This document shows, piece after piece, positions 24,203 through 31,980 of a stretch of DNA of 37,351 bases. The stretch's first letter is position 1, and every line of letters starts with the position of its first letter. Source of the stretch: Sediminibacterium magnilacihabitans (GTDB lineage: Bacteria > Bacteroidota > Bacteroidia > Chitinophagales > Chitinophagaceae); contig PVEQ01000027.1 in the NCBI GenBank assembly GCA_002973575.1, positions 1-37,351 on the forward strand. The letters are read 5' to 3'. The notes beneath the pieces were generated by a model that was given only the letters and a program-made list of their open reading frames with translations, did no database searches and was not told the DNA's origin. The translations under genes were made by a program, and so were the position numbers.

Positions 24203-24940
24203 ATGCGCCGCTTTGGTTTGCTGGGATACCCGCTGTCACATTCTTTCTCGCAGCATTATTTCACCGGGAAGTTCAGCCGGGAAGGTATCCGCGATGCGGT
24301 CTATGAAAATTTTTCCCTGCCCCGGATCGAAGACCTGCATACTGTATTGAAACAACACAGCGATCTGCGTGGATTTAATATTACCATTCCATATAAAAAA
24401 CAGGTACTGGCTTTTCTATCAGGATCCACACCTGCCGTGCAACAAATGGGCGCTTGTAACTGCGTTAAGATCACCAACGGATCGTTGTTCGGTTATAACA
24501 CCGATGTGGTGGGCTTCAAACAATCATTGCAGCCTTTTCTGAAACCTCATCACCGCCATGCATTAATATTGGGTACGGGGGGCGCTTCAGCTGCAGTAGA
24601 ATTTGTATTGAAGGAACTGCATATCGATTACCGGTTTGTATCGAGAGCAGCCGGAGACGATACCATGCGTTATGACGAGCTGGATGCATCGGTGCTTTCT
24701 TCGCATCACCTGGTCATTAACACTACGCCCCTGGGCATGTACCCCAAAACGGAAGAATATCCTGCTATCCCTTATCAATACCTCACACCGGATCATCATT
24801 TGTACGACCTGATCTATAACCCGGCAGAAACCCAATTTCTTGCTAAAGGCAAAGCGATGGGCGCTACCATTCAAAACGGACAGGAAATGCTGGTGCTGCA
24901 AGCCGAAGAGAGTTGGCGGATATGGAACAGTGCCGATTGA
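24203..24940 (+). CDS. aroE: shikimate dehydrogenase
   Basis: A 245-residue enzyme that reduces 3-dehydroshikimate with NADPH in aromatic amino acid synthesis. The shikimate pocket SHSFSQHYF near residues 13-21 and the catalytic Lys65 (IPYKKQV) are present, as is the Asp in YNTDVVGF. The NADP domain has GTGGASAAVEF, and NTTPLGMYP closes the active site, followed by the Q-x-G-x-x-M-L-x-x-Q helix (QNGQEMLVLQAE). It is slightly shorter than the E. coli protein because the NADP-binding half is compact, which is usual in this phylum. It is encoded directly behind the ComA-like gene; both pathways use PEP-derived substrates, but a functional link is not shown. Confidence 0.95.
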   Translation: MRRFGLLGYPLSHSFSQHYFTGKFSREGIRDAVYENFSLPRIEDLHTVLKQHSDLRGFNITIPYKKQVLAFLSGSTPAVQQMGACNCVKITNGSLFGYNTDVVGFKQSLQPFLKPHHRHALILGTGGASAAVEFVLKELHIDYRFVSRAAGDDTMRYDELDASVLSSHHLVINTTPLGMYPKTEEYPAIPYQYLTPDHHLYDLIYNPAETQFLAKGKAMGATIQNGQEMLVLQAEESWRIWNSAD

Positions 24941-24946
24941 CCCTGT

Positions 24947-25534
24947 TCATGATGCCTGTTCTTTGAGGAAGGCGATGAGTTGTGCGACGGCTTTTTTGCG
25001 ATGGCTGAATTTATTCTTTTCTTCCACGCTCATTTCTGCAAAGGTTTTGTCGGCGCCATCCGGCACGAAAATAGGATCATACCCAAAACCTTCCCCGCCT
25101 TTGCACACATCGATGATGCGTCCTTCGCAGATACCTTCAAACTGGTATTCCTTGTTTTGAAAAATGAGGGAGATCACGGTACGGAACCGCGCATTCCGTT
25201 GATCGATGCCCTGCATATTTAATAACAGTTTGTCGATATTCTGCTGGAAGCTTCTGCTCTCACCGGCATACCGGGCGCTCTTTACGCCGGGTTCACCGTT
25301 CAGCGCATACACTTCCAGTCCGGAATCTTCGCTGAAACAATCTTTACCGGTGATCCGGTGAATGGTTTGCGATTTTTCCGTGGCATTCGCTTCAAGGGTA
25401 TCGTGCGGTTCGGGGATATCGATGTCAATACCCGCCTCCTGCAATGTGATGATGGCAAAACCTTCTCCCAATACAGAACGGACTTCATTCACCTTGTTTT
25501 GATTATTGGTAGCAAAAATGATCGGAGGCATCAT
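24947..25534 (-). CDS. rdgB: non-canonical purine NTP pyrophosphatase (RdgB/HAM1)
   Basis: A 195-residue house-cleaning enzyme that hydrolyses dITP, ITP and XTP to monophosphates so that deaminated purines are not incorporated. Start ATG 25534 overlaps the stop of the upstream gene in ATGA, and the frame upstream of it belongs to that gene. Family motifs are IFATNNQNKVNEVRSVL at the N-terminus, FSEDSGLEVYALNGEPGVKSARYAG-type block (SEDSGLEV with the metal-binding acidic residues), and GFGYDPIFVPDG followed by KTFAEM and the SHRKKA end with the base-contacting SHR. Full length. It is the second gene of a two-gene minus-strand operon and is convergent with aroE. Confidence 0.95.
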   Translation of the reverse strand: MMPPIIFATNNQNKVNEVRSVLGEGFAIITLQEAGIDIDIPEPHDTLEANATEKSQTIHRITGKDCFSEDSGLEVYALNGEPGVKSARYAGESRSFQQNIDKLLLNMQGIDQRNARFRTVISLIFQNKEYQFEGICEGRIIDVCKGGEGFGYDPIFVPDGADKTFAEMSVEEKNKFSHRKKAVAQLIAFLKEQAS

Positions 25535-26082
25535 AACTGGAATATCTTTTTCAGGCTGAGCCAGAGTTTGGTTTTTTCCAGCTTCGCTTCCTTGCTTTCG
25601 CCCAACATGGTTTGCAGGGAGGGGGCCGACAGGAACTGGCACTGGTCGTATAGCTGCACCTGGTAATGCGGAATGGTAAAAGGTAATTGGAGCTGCTGCA
25701 GGTTCACATCAAAGGCCAGCAATACCGCAGGTTGCAGGTGGCTTTTGAGGAAAGAAAACAATACGGGCTCCTGGTGCCTGTTGATGATGGCTACGTCGCC
25801 CAGGTTCAATTTACAGGCCGATAGTATGCTGGAAAGGAATTGCAGCGATTCATCGTTCAGGTAAACGGCCCCGGCATCGTTGACAATGATGGCGATGTGT
25901 TTACCATTATTGCCGAGGTACCATTGTTTCGGCGGAACTGCGGGCGCTGCAGGCAGGGGTTGCGCTACCGGAGATGTGCTATCTTTTGCTAATGTATTTG
26001 CCGGAGAAATGGCATCTCCGGTAATTACCAGGCTGTTTTTATACAGTCCGGCCAGCACAAAATCAGGTAACCGCTGCTCCAT
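25531..26082 (-). CDS. uncharacterised protein coupled to rdgB, candidate DNA polymerase III psi-like protein
   Basis: A 183-residue cytoplasmic protein I cannot assign with certainty. The N-terminus (MEQRLPDFVLAGLYKNSLVI) precedes a low-complexity Pro/Ala linker (about 28-52). An alpha/beta domain follows with KHIAIIVNDAGAVYLNDESL, FLSSILSACKLNLGDVAIIN, VLLAFDVNLQQLQLPF, QVQLYDQCQFLSAPSLQTM, and a final EKTKLWLSLKKIFQL. The order of strand, VxNDxxA-like turn, helix and C-terminal L-x-x-L-W helix reminds me of HolD (pol III psi) and the uracil-DNA-glycosylase fold. This is a weak resemblance. Its stop overlaps the rdgB start by 4 nt (ATGA), so the two are translated together, and a nucleotide or replication role would suit. 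Confidence 0.7.
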   Translation of the reverse strand: MEQRLPDFVLAGLYKNSLVITGDAISPANTLAKDSTSPVAQPLPAAPAVPPKQWYLGNNGKHIAIIVNDAGAVYLNDESLQFLSSILSACKLNLGDVAIINRHQEPVLFSFLKSHLQPAVLLAFDVNLQQLQLPFTIPHYQVQLYDQCQFLSAPSLQTMLGESKEAKLEKTKLWLSLKKIFQL

Positions 26083-26087
26083 TAACG

Positions 26088-26118
26088 ATTGTTAGTTTTT
26101 ATTTTTTTCGTTTCTTTG
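26088..26118 (+). promoter_or_regulatory. promoter of the branched-chain aminotransferase gene
   Basis: ATTG (26088-26091), 19 nt, TTTCTTTG (26111-26118); one mismatch in each box against TTTG-N19-TAnnTTTG. It lies 17 nt before the start codon in a 53-nt divergent gap. Confidence 0.5.
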
Positions 26119-26121
26119 CAG

Positions 26122-26129
26122 CAAATATA
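26122..26129 (-). promoter_or_regulatory. -7 promoter element of the minus-strand rdgB operon
   Basis: On the minus strand TATATTTG matches TAnnTTTG exactly and is 39 nt before the start at 26082. It lies back-to-back with the plus-strand promoter, so the two initiation sites would overlap or compete. No -33 box is clear. Confidence 0.5.
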
Positions 26130-26135
26130 GAAACT

Positions 26136-27200
26136 ATGACAGCAGCACCCGAGATAAACGTTACGAAAGTGGAAACGAGCAGGTTGAAAAGCATGAGCCT
26201 GGAAAATTTACCTTTTGGTCGTGTCTTTACCGACCACATGCTGGAGGCGGATTATGAAAACGGAGAGTGGAAGAATGTAGAAATTAAACCGTATCAGCCG
26301 CTGCTGTTTGAACCTTCACTGGCTGCCTTTCATTACGGACAAGCCATTTTTGAAGGCATCAAAGCATACAGGAACGAAGAAGGAGAAGCTTTCATCTTCC
26401 GTCCTTACGATAATTTTAAACGATTCAATCTTTCAGCAGAACGCATGTGCATGCCGGTTGTGCCGGAAGAAATTTTCATAGAAGGCATGCGCCAGTTGAT
26501 AGACCTGGATAAGAGCTGGATACCCGCTAAAAAGGATCACTCTTTATACATCAGGCCTTTCATGATCGCAACAGATTCTATGCTGGGAGTGAGGCCTTCT
26601 GAAACATATAAGTTCCTGATCATACTCAGTCCCACCGGCCCTTATTTCGCCGCTCCCATGAAGATCAGTGTGGAAGAAAGGTACACGCGCGCTGCTCCCG
26701 GCGGTGTAGGCTTCTCTAAAAATGCCGGTAACTACGGCGGTAGCATGATGGCAGCCAAACAAGCCAACAAATCAGGATACGACCAGGTATTATGGACCGA
26801 TGCTTTCGAACACAAGTGGTTGCAGGAAGTAGGTATGATGAATGTGTTTTTCCTGATCAATGGTATAGCAGTAACACCTTCACTGGAAGAAGGTACAATC
26901 CTGAAAGGTGTTACAAGAGACAGCGTTGCTACATTGTTACAGGAATCAGGTATCAAAGTAGAAGAACGCCGCATCAGCATCGATGAATTGATTGAGGCAT
27001 ACAAAGCCGGCCAGTTGCAGGAAGTATTCGGAACAGGAACGGCAGCTACTATTGCTTACATCAAAGAATTGAAATACAAAGACCATGTGATGCAATTTGA
27101 CCTGGACAAATGGAAAGTGGCGCCTGCTATCAGGAACCTGCTCAATGACATCAGGGATTGCCGCATAGCTGATACACACAACTGGATGTTTAAAATATAA
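26136..27200 (+). CDS. ilvE: branched-chain amino acid aminotransferase
   Basis: A 354-residue fold-type IV PLP enzyme of the class IIa BCAT group, which transfers the amino group between leucine, isoleucine or valine and 2-oxoglutarate. The N-terminal block LPFGRVFTDHMLEADYENGEW and FHYGQAIFEGIKAYR (about 68-82, with the Gly-Gln-x-x-Phe-Glu-Gly motif) are followed by the PLP lysine, Lys195, in GFSKNAGNYGGSM, then VLWTDAFEH, the EVGMMNVFF block and GVTRDSVATLL. The C-terminal FGTGTAATIAYI binds cofactor phosphate. Complete length for the group, no signal peptide. It has a probable promoter and divergent control with the rdgB operon. It converges on a large secreted-protein gene with a 25-nt gap. 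Confidence 0.95.
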   Translation: MTAAPEINVTKVETSRLKSMSLENLPFGRVFTDHMLEADYENGEWKNVEIKPYQPLLFEPSLAAFHYGQAIFEGIKAYRNEEGEAFIFRPYDNFKRFNLSAERMCMPVVPEEIFIEGMRQLIDLDKSWIPAKKDHSLYIRPFMIATDSMLGVRPSETYKFLIILSPTGPYFAAPMKISVEERYTRAAPGGVGFSKNAGNYGGSMMAAKQANKSGYDQVLWTDAFEHKWLQEVGMMNVFFLINGIAVTPSLEEGTILKGVTRDSVATLLQESGIKVEERRISIDELIEAYKAGQLQEVFGTGTAATIAYIKELKYKDHVMQFDLDKWKVAPAIRNLLNDIRDCRIADTHNWMFKI

Positions 27201-27225
27201 TGTCTTGTGTTGTGCGTGCAAATTT

Positions 27226-30069
27226 TTATAATGAGTCTCCAATCATAACTTTTTTAACGACTGTATCGCTGTCGCATTTTAATTCAAGTATATACAGCCC
27301 TTTGGGTATACCTGCCAGTGAAATGGTAAAACGACCTTCCTGGCGAAAACCTAATATGAATGATCTTACCTGTTGACCTTGCAGTGAAAACAAATGCAGG
27401 GAACAGTTACCGGGTTGCATGGCTTTGAAATCAACAAAGAGCCGGTCATTGGCGGGAACAGGCCCGGCCAGCAACCGGATCCTCGAAGGAATGCTAATGG
27501 TTGCGAGCTCTTTTTTGAAAGCCATGATCTCAAAGCGATCAGTTAATCCATTCAATGTATCATGTCCTAGCCTGAAATAATAACTGCTGTCTTTTTCCAG
27601 TTGCATCCACCGGCCGAGCAATTTATCGTGCAGGTATAAAACCAGTTTTTCAGGCAAATATTTTCTGGCTGTTCGTATGCGGAAGAGTCCGGATACATTG
27701 GAACGAATGCCCAATGGGATCAATGTTTTTTTATGAAAGGGCCGGGCATCGGCGGACAATGCATTTTTATCGGCACTGGAACTGTAAAAACTGATGTCGG
27801 GGTTCATGATCTTTTCTGCATCCAGCGGGTCGATGGCATCACGGGCGCTGTCGATATGAAAGAGCAATATCCTGTCCCAGAACCGACCATCACTTTCCAA
27901 TCTCAACTCAAGATGATAAGGATCATCGGTGGTTTCCATGAATCCATTGGAAGGTTCACCCGTTAGTTTTGCCTGCTCTGTGAACAGGAGATGGTTTTCA
28001 GTAAACGCATAAGTTTTGATAAAGAAAGAAGCGAAAGCAGGCATCATAAAGTGACTTTTAAAAGGAATTGAAGTATAACCGCCATGCAGACCTTGCTGGC
28101 TATCCCATATCCAGAAATAAGGAGCGATGTTGTTGCTTGGAGAACTATGCAGCATATCAACCGGGCATGGATAGGGGTTCACAACAAGCCGGTAACCTGT
28201 GTATTGATCTGGTGGAAGAAAGATTTCCTGACTGCCCTGGTTTATGCGGCCAGATAGAACAATGATGGTTGGGGGCCCTTTGATTTGCATGCGAAGCCCC
28301 TGGTGCTTTTCCCATCTGGGTTCCGGCATGTTTGCGCTGCTGTCAAAAGATGTCCAGGCGGCTGCTTTGTCAAATGATAAGTACCCCGCATTTTCATCAA
28401 AAAAAGAAAGCGATTCAGTGTTGGAAAGCTGTGTCAACAGTTTTGTATCCAGGGCCGTTGAGAAAGGATGTGCCAGCAGATGTATGCCACTATCTGGAAG
28501 AAGATATTCCACATGAACATTGCCGTTGATGCCACTCTCTGCGGCAACAGGGCCAATCCTGCTACCTTCCTTCAATACAAGCCATCCGTTGGTTTCAAGC
28601 ATTCCTTTGCGACAACTGAGCATACCGGAAACATTCAATGAATCTTTCAAATACACTTTGTTATTGTTGATGGTGAGGTGGTGAATGGTATGCTGCAACA
28701 ATGCAGTTGAAGAAAGCGCCTGGGGTTGGAGGCCGTTCAGTTCGATGCTGCCACCGGTAGCATCGATGCTTTCAACGGGAGCGTTAATGGAGCCACCGCA
28801 TTGTAATAGGCTGCTGATCTGCAAAGCCGATTGATCTGAGAGTGTGAGGTGATTGCAGGATGCTGAACTGGTGATCTGCGGGGAATATGGTGAGGAAGCA
28901 GGAATGAATACATCAGTGCTGCTACTGGGGATATTTGCTCCGCACCAGTTGTTGGCATTGTTCCAGTCGCGATTGATATTACCCAGCCATAAGCCGTCTT
29001 TCATTGCCGTGACGGACACAGGCGCAGAATAGGATGAACAAGCGCCCATTGTGAGTTTTCGCCTGAACCAGGTATTGGTTTCAATGACGGGTGGTGCGTA
29101 ATGGGGCAGGTTGTTGATGCCGGGTACAGGCAGGAAGCCGTTCGATGCAGAGACCGTAGTGTATTCCCATGCATAAGCGATAGGGGATTTTTCACTTGAG
29201 ATAATCGAGCCAATGAGTGCCGAAGGCTTGCTCCCTGCACAGATCCATTGATTGGCTTCAATCGTATTTTCACGAACGGGCGAGACGGTACAATCTTCTA
29301 CAAATACAGGCGCCGTACCGAAGGCAGAAAAAGAGAAATCGTCAACGGCCAGGGCATCGTCGTTACCGGGTTCGTCATGATCATCCCAACGGAGCAACAG
29401 TTGTTCGCCGAGGTTCCAGTGAATATCGCGGATGGTGTGCCGGATAAGGTATTGGTTCGCAGGCAACTTTCCATTGAGTGCTGAAGCTCCTGTGGTATAC
29501 ACGACCGATTGTAGGTTTAATGCGGGAACGGTAATAAGGGCAGATGAAAAAGGAGGGTCCAGGTTACCGGTTGCATAGCTGAAAGTGTAGGTGTTGCGAT
29601 GCCCGGAGCCGCCTTTGCGCCACTGTTCAACGGTAAAGGAAAGGGTACAGCTGTCAAGCGTAACACCTGTCTGGTTGCTGAGGAGCAACCCGAATGCATA
29701 TACCCCGCTTCCCGATGCGAGGGAACCCAGGGACCGGTTGGTGTTTTTGGAAGCTCCAAAACTATAGGCTCCGCTTGCCGTACCCGATCCGGTTCCGGTT
29801 AGCAATTGGGCATTGGCGCTGCTGCCGCCTGTTTGAAGAATAAACCAGCCTTCCATCCCGGCTGCATTAACCGGGGAGCTAGCCAGGGCAAAGGGCCCTT
29901 TACCCCCTGGAAATGGTATCGTACTGGAGAGGGGCAGGCCATCAAAATCCTGGTGGTATACCTGGCCTGCAAGGGTGTAAGAAATCGGCGCAGGAACCGG
30001 CGACTGGGCGCCGGCAACAAGGGGTAGCAACAGGCCATAAAGCAATCTGAATATGGGAAAACGCTTCAT
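27226..30069 (-). CDS. large T9SS-secreted protein with C-terminal sorting domain
   Basis: A 947-residue secreted protein. ATG 30069 begins a signal peptide (MKRFPIFRLLYGLLLPLVAG, ending GAQ); a longer frame lacks a signal at its start. Residues about 25-270 form a beta-rich domain starting at YHQDFDGLPLSST with many Gly/Ser/Asn turns and VDDFSFSAFG at its end. An Ig-like part with paired cysteines follows, then WLGNINRDWNNANNWCG, a motif common in large Bacteroidota surface proteins, and strands with repeated TL/SI pattern. The last 75 residues (LLAGPVPANDRLFVDF ... GLYILELK ... KVMIG) are a type A T9SS sorting domain. It should cross the outer membrane by T9SS. Cargo function is unknown. 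It is divergent from rpsL. Confidence 0.88.
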   Translation of the reverse strand: MKRFPIFRLLYGLLLPLVAGAQSPVPAPISYTLAGQVYHQDFDGLPLSSTIPFPGGKGPFALASSPVNAAGMEGWFILQTGGSSANAQLLTGTGSGTASGAYSFGASKNTNRSLGSLASGSGVYAFGLLLSNQTGVTLDSCTLSFTVEQWRKGGSGHRNTYTFSYATGNLDPPFSSALITVPALNLQSVVYTTGASALNGKLPANQYLIRHTIRDIHWNLGEQLLLRWDDHDEPGNDDALAVDDFSFSAFGTAPVFVEDCTVSPVRENTIEANQWICAGSKPSALIGSIISSEKSPIAYAWEYTTVSASNGFLPVPGINNLPHYAPPVIETNTWFRRKLTMGACSSYSAPVSVTAMKDGLWLGNINRDWNNANNWCGANIPSSSTDVFIPASSPYSPQITSSASCNHLTLSDQSALQISSLLQCGGSINAPVESIDATGGSIELNGLQPQALSSTALLQHTIHHLTINNNKVYLKDSLNVSGMLSCRKGMLETNGWLVLKEGSRIGPVAAESGINGNVHVEYLLPDSGIHLLAHPFSTALDTKLLTQLSNTESLSFFDENAGYLSFDKAAAWTSFDSSANMPEPRWEKHQGLRMQIKGPPTIIVLSGRINQGSQEIFLPPDQYTGYRLVVNPYPCPVDMLHSSPSNNIAPYFWIWDSQQGLHGGYTSIPFKSHFMMPAFASFFIKTYAFTENHLLFTEQAKLTGEPSNGFMETTDDPYHLELRLESDGRFWDRILLFHIDSARDAIDPLDAEKIMNPDISFYSSSADKNALSADARPFHKKTLIPLGIRSNVSGLFRIRTARKYLPEKLVLYLHDKLLGRWMQLEKDSSYYFRLGHDTLNGLTDRFEIMAFKKELATISIPSRIRLLAGPVPANDRLFVDFKAMQPGNCSLHLFSLQGQQVRSFILGFRQEGRFTISLAGIPKGLYILELKCDSDTVVKKVMIGDSL

Positions 30070-30182
30070 AGTGTTTATTTTTGGGTCTTTAAAACGGCCG
30101 GGAAGAGGCCAACAGGCTAAAATAGGTGCGGATGCTCCGGCAGGAACGGAGTAGACAAAAAACCAGAAACTTGTGAAAACTT

Positions 30183-30213
30183 TTTGGATTTTCGGTTTCA
30201 ACTGTTACCTTTG
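30183..30213 (+). promoter_or_regulatory. consensus Bacteroidota promoter of rpsL-rpsG
   Basis: TTTG (30183-30186), exactly 19 nt, TACCTTTG (30206-30213). Both boxes match the consensus. The start codon at 30240 follows by 26 nt. The best plus-strand promoter in the window. Confidence 0.85.
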
Positions 30214-30239
30214 CCGTCCCAAAATTTAAATGGTTCAGA

Positions 30240-30620
30240 ATGCCTACAATACAGCAATTAGTTAGAAAAGGCCGCGAAATTATCAGGGCTAAGAGTAAAT
30301 CAAGGGCTTTGGATGCATGCCCCCAGCGTCGCGGGGTTTGTACCAGGGTATACACCACTACCCCCAAAAAGCCGAACTCAGCCTTGCGTAAAGTAGCGAA
30401 AGTGCGTTTGACCAATAAGGTGGAGGTGATCGCTTATATCCCTGGTGAAGGGCATAACCTGCAGGAGCACTCGATCGTATTGATCCGTGGTGGTCGTGTG
30501 AAGGACTTACCGGGTGTACGTTACCACATCGTTCGCGGAAGCCTGGATACTGCTGGTGTGAAAGATCGTAAGAAGAGCCGCTCTAAATACGGTACGAAGA
30601 AAGAAAAGGCAAAAAAATAA
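30240..30620 (+). CDS. rpsL: 30S ribosomal protein S12
   Basis: A 126-residue protein of the decoding centre of the small subunit. Near-universal blocks are [11 protein letters not shown] at the start, [21 protein letters not shown] (with the lysine at the streptomycin-resistance position and the usual PNSALRK), and [31 protein letters not shown] ([10 protein letters not shown]). The lysine-rich tail is typical. It has a strong consensus promoter of its own and precedes rpsG by 29 nt. The start has no Shine-Dalgarno, as usual in this phylum. Confidence 0.98.
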   Translation: MPTIQQLVRKGREIIRAKSKSRALDACPQRRGVCTRVYTTTPKKPNSALRKVAKVRLTNKVEVIAYIPGEGHNLQEHSIVLIRGGRVKDLPGVRYHIVRGSLDTAGVKDRKKSRSKYGTKKEKAKK

Positions 30621-30649
30621 TTCCAATTAATCGTTAATTACTATACGTC

Positions 30650-31117
30650 ATGCGTAAAGCACAAGCTAAAAAATTACCCCTCGCTCCTGATGGACGTTTC
30701 AATGATAAACTGGTTACCCGTTTCATCAATAACCTGATGTGGCAGGGTAAGAAAAGCACTGCCATCAACATTTTTTACGATGCAGTGGATAAAGTGAGCA
30801 AGCAGACTGGTGAAGACGGATATGAGATATGGAAAAAAGCCATCGCCAATGTAACGCCTGCTGTAGAAGTACGCAGCCGCAGGATCGGTGGTGCAACATT
30901 CCAGATCCCTGCAGAGGTTCGTCCCGATCGTAAGATTTCTTTGAGCATGAAATGGCTGATCCGTTACAGCCGCGAAAGGAATGGTCGTACCATGGCAGAT
31001 AAATTAGCCAATGAGATTGTAGCTGCCAGCAAGGGTGAAGGTGCTGCTTTCAAGAAGAAAGAAGATACCCACCGTATGGCAGAAGCCAATAAGGCATTCT
31101 CACATTTTAAGGTATAA
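30650..31117 (+). CDS. rpsG: 30S ribosomal protein S7
   Basis: A 155-residue primary 16S rRNA-binding protein that nucleates the 30S head. Typical blocks are MRKAQAKK, LVTRFINNLMWQGKKSTA, NVTPAVEVRSRRIGGATFQIP, EVRPDRKISLSMKWLI and RNGRTMADKLANEI. It ends with a short KKKEDTHRMAEANKAFSHF tail and is full length. It is co-transcribed with rpsL. A strong terminator follows within 30 nt, so fusA, which often comes next in the str operon, is not in this transcription unit here. Confidence 0.98.
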   Translation: MRKAQAKKLPLAPDGRFNDKLVTRFINNLMWQGKKSTAINIFYDAVDKVSKQTGEDGYEIWKKAIANVTPAVEVRSRRIGGATFQIPAEVRPDRKISLSMKWLIRYSRERNGRTMADKLANEIVAASKGEGAAFKKKEDTHRMAEANKAFSHFKV

Positions 31118-31143
31118 AAAAGTGAGTGCAAACGTTTTACCCC

Positions 31144-31167
31144 CCCCCATTTTTGGGGGTTTTTTTT
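31144..31167 (+). terminator. rho-independent terminator of rpsL-rpsG
   Basis: CCCCCA (31144-31149) and TGGGGG (31154-31159) pair around a TTTT loop, followed by eight T residues (31160-31167). A nine-C homopolymer starts at 31140. Confidence 0.88.
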
Positions 31168-31536
31168 GCAAAAAATCTTTCATAAAAGACGGGTTATCAG
31201 AATCGAAACTGTAATTTTGGTATATCAAACCCCCCTAATCCAATTCCTGCTGAAATCTTCAGTATGAAGCCAGTTTTCATGGCTAGTCATTATCCCCCTG
31301 TCTGTTAATCCGATTTTCCAAATCCTTTTTTTAAACCGTTGCATCCAATTGTGATCTTGTGACTGATCATTATCCGCTGCGATATTGACATGTCTACTTG
31401 TTGCCCTCTGTTTGGCTAAATCCATCTCCAATTCCTCCAACAAAAGCCATTCCATTCGTCTATCCAATCCCTTTCAAAAACGTGCGTATCTGGATCCTGA
31501 GCATTGGGACCTATTGAAATCTGGATATCAACTAAC
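31168..31536. other. 369-nt gap without a supported gene
   Basis: No coding region on either strand is convincing. An exact -7 match, TAATTTTG, lies at 31212-31219 but has no clear -33 box; if used, the next gene would have a leader of about 310 nt. Two small hairpins are possible: CTGAA...TTCAG near 31250-31263 and AGCCA...TGGCT near 31269-31285. An 80-codon open frame on the minus strand (31225-31467) has no start context, promoter or recognisable composition and I do not call it a gene. Confidence 0.45.
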
Positions 31537-31980
31537 ATGACGGCATCTTGCAAAATCATTGCTTCTTTCTTCTTCTGTGTACTCCTGCTGGCCAGTTGTA
31601 CGAAAGACGATGGAAAAAGCGTCAAACCTGAAGACCAGCTGGTGAAGTATCTCACTGGCGATGCCGGCAATCGGGTATGGCGTATCAAGGAAATATACCA
31701 GAACAGGGTGCAAACACAGTTAACGGCCAATCAGCTACGGTATACCAAAACTTACACCCAAACAGCAGGACAGAGTTACACAGGCATTTTTACAGATGCT
31801 GATGGGTATTCGGGTAAATGGACGCTGACTTCTGTAGCACAATTGGTTGAAGTGATCACAAATAATCCAGCAGGTGATATCAAAACAGAATGGATCATCA
31901 ATAAGCTCGATGCCAATGCGATGGATGTAGAAACTACGAATAACGGAACAACAACACGGGTCGTTTATTATGGATTTTAA
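31537..31980 (+). CDS. lipocalin-like lipoprotein
   Basis: A 147-residue lipoprotein. ATG 31537 begins a short positively charged signal with the lipobox LLASC near residues 17-21, so the mature protein starts at a lipidated Cys followed by TKDDGK. The body contains VWRIKEIYQNRV, LRYTKTYTQTAGQSYTGIF, GYSGKWTLTSVAQLVEV and a final VVYYGF: alternating short beta strands in the order of a small lipocalin-like barrel common in Bacteroidota. It probably sits on the outer membrane. Its last 11 nt overlap the next gene. The ligand or partner is unknown. The long leader is described in the preceding gap. Confidence 0.78.
   Translation: MTASCKIIASFFFCVLLLASCTKDDGKSVKPEDQLVKYLTGDAGNRVWRIKEIYQNRVQTQLTANQLRYTKTYTQTAGQSYTGIFTDADGYSGKWTLTSVAQLVEVITNNPAGDIKTEWIINKLDANAMDVETTNNGTTTRVVYYGF

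Noticed and set aside
31140..31148. Nine-C homopolymer as a phase-variation tract
   Set aside because: It lies in the 3' end of the rpsG unit and forms part of the terminator, not in a coding or promoter region.
31225..31467. 80-codon minus-strand frame in the gap after rpsG
   Set aside because: No promoter, no recognisable family and no signal; kept only as a note in the gap entry.
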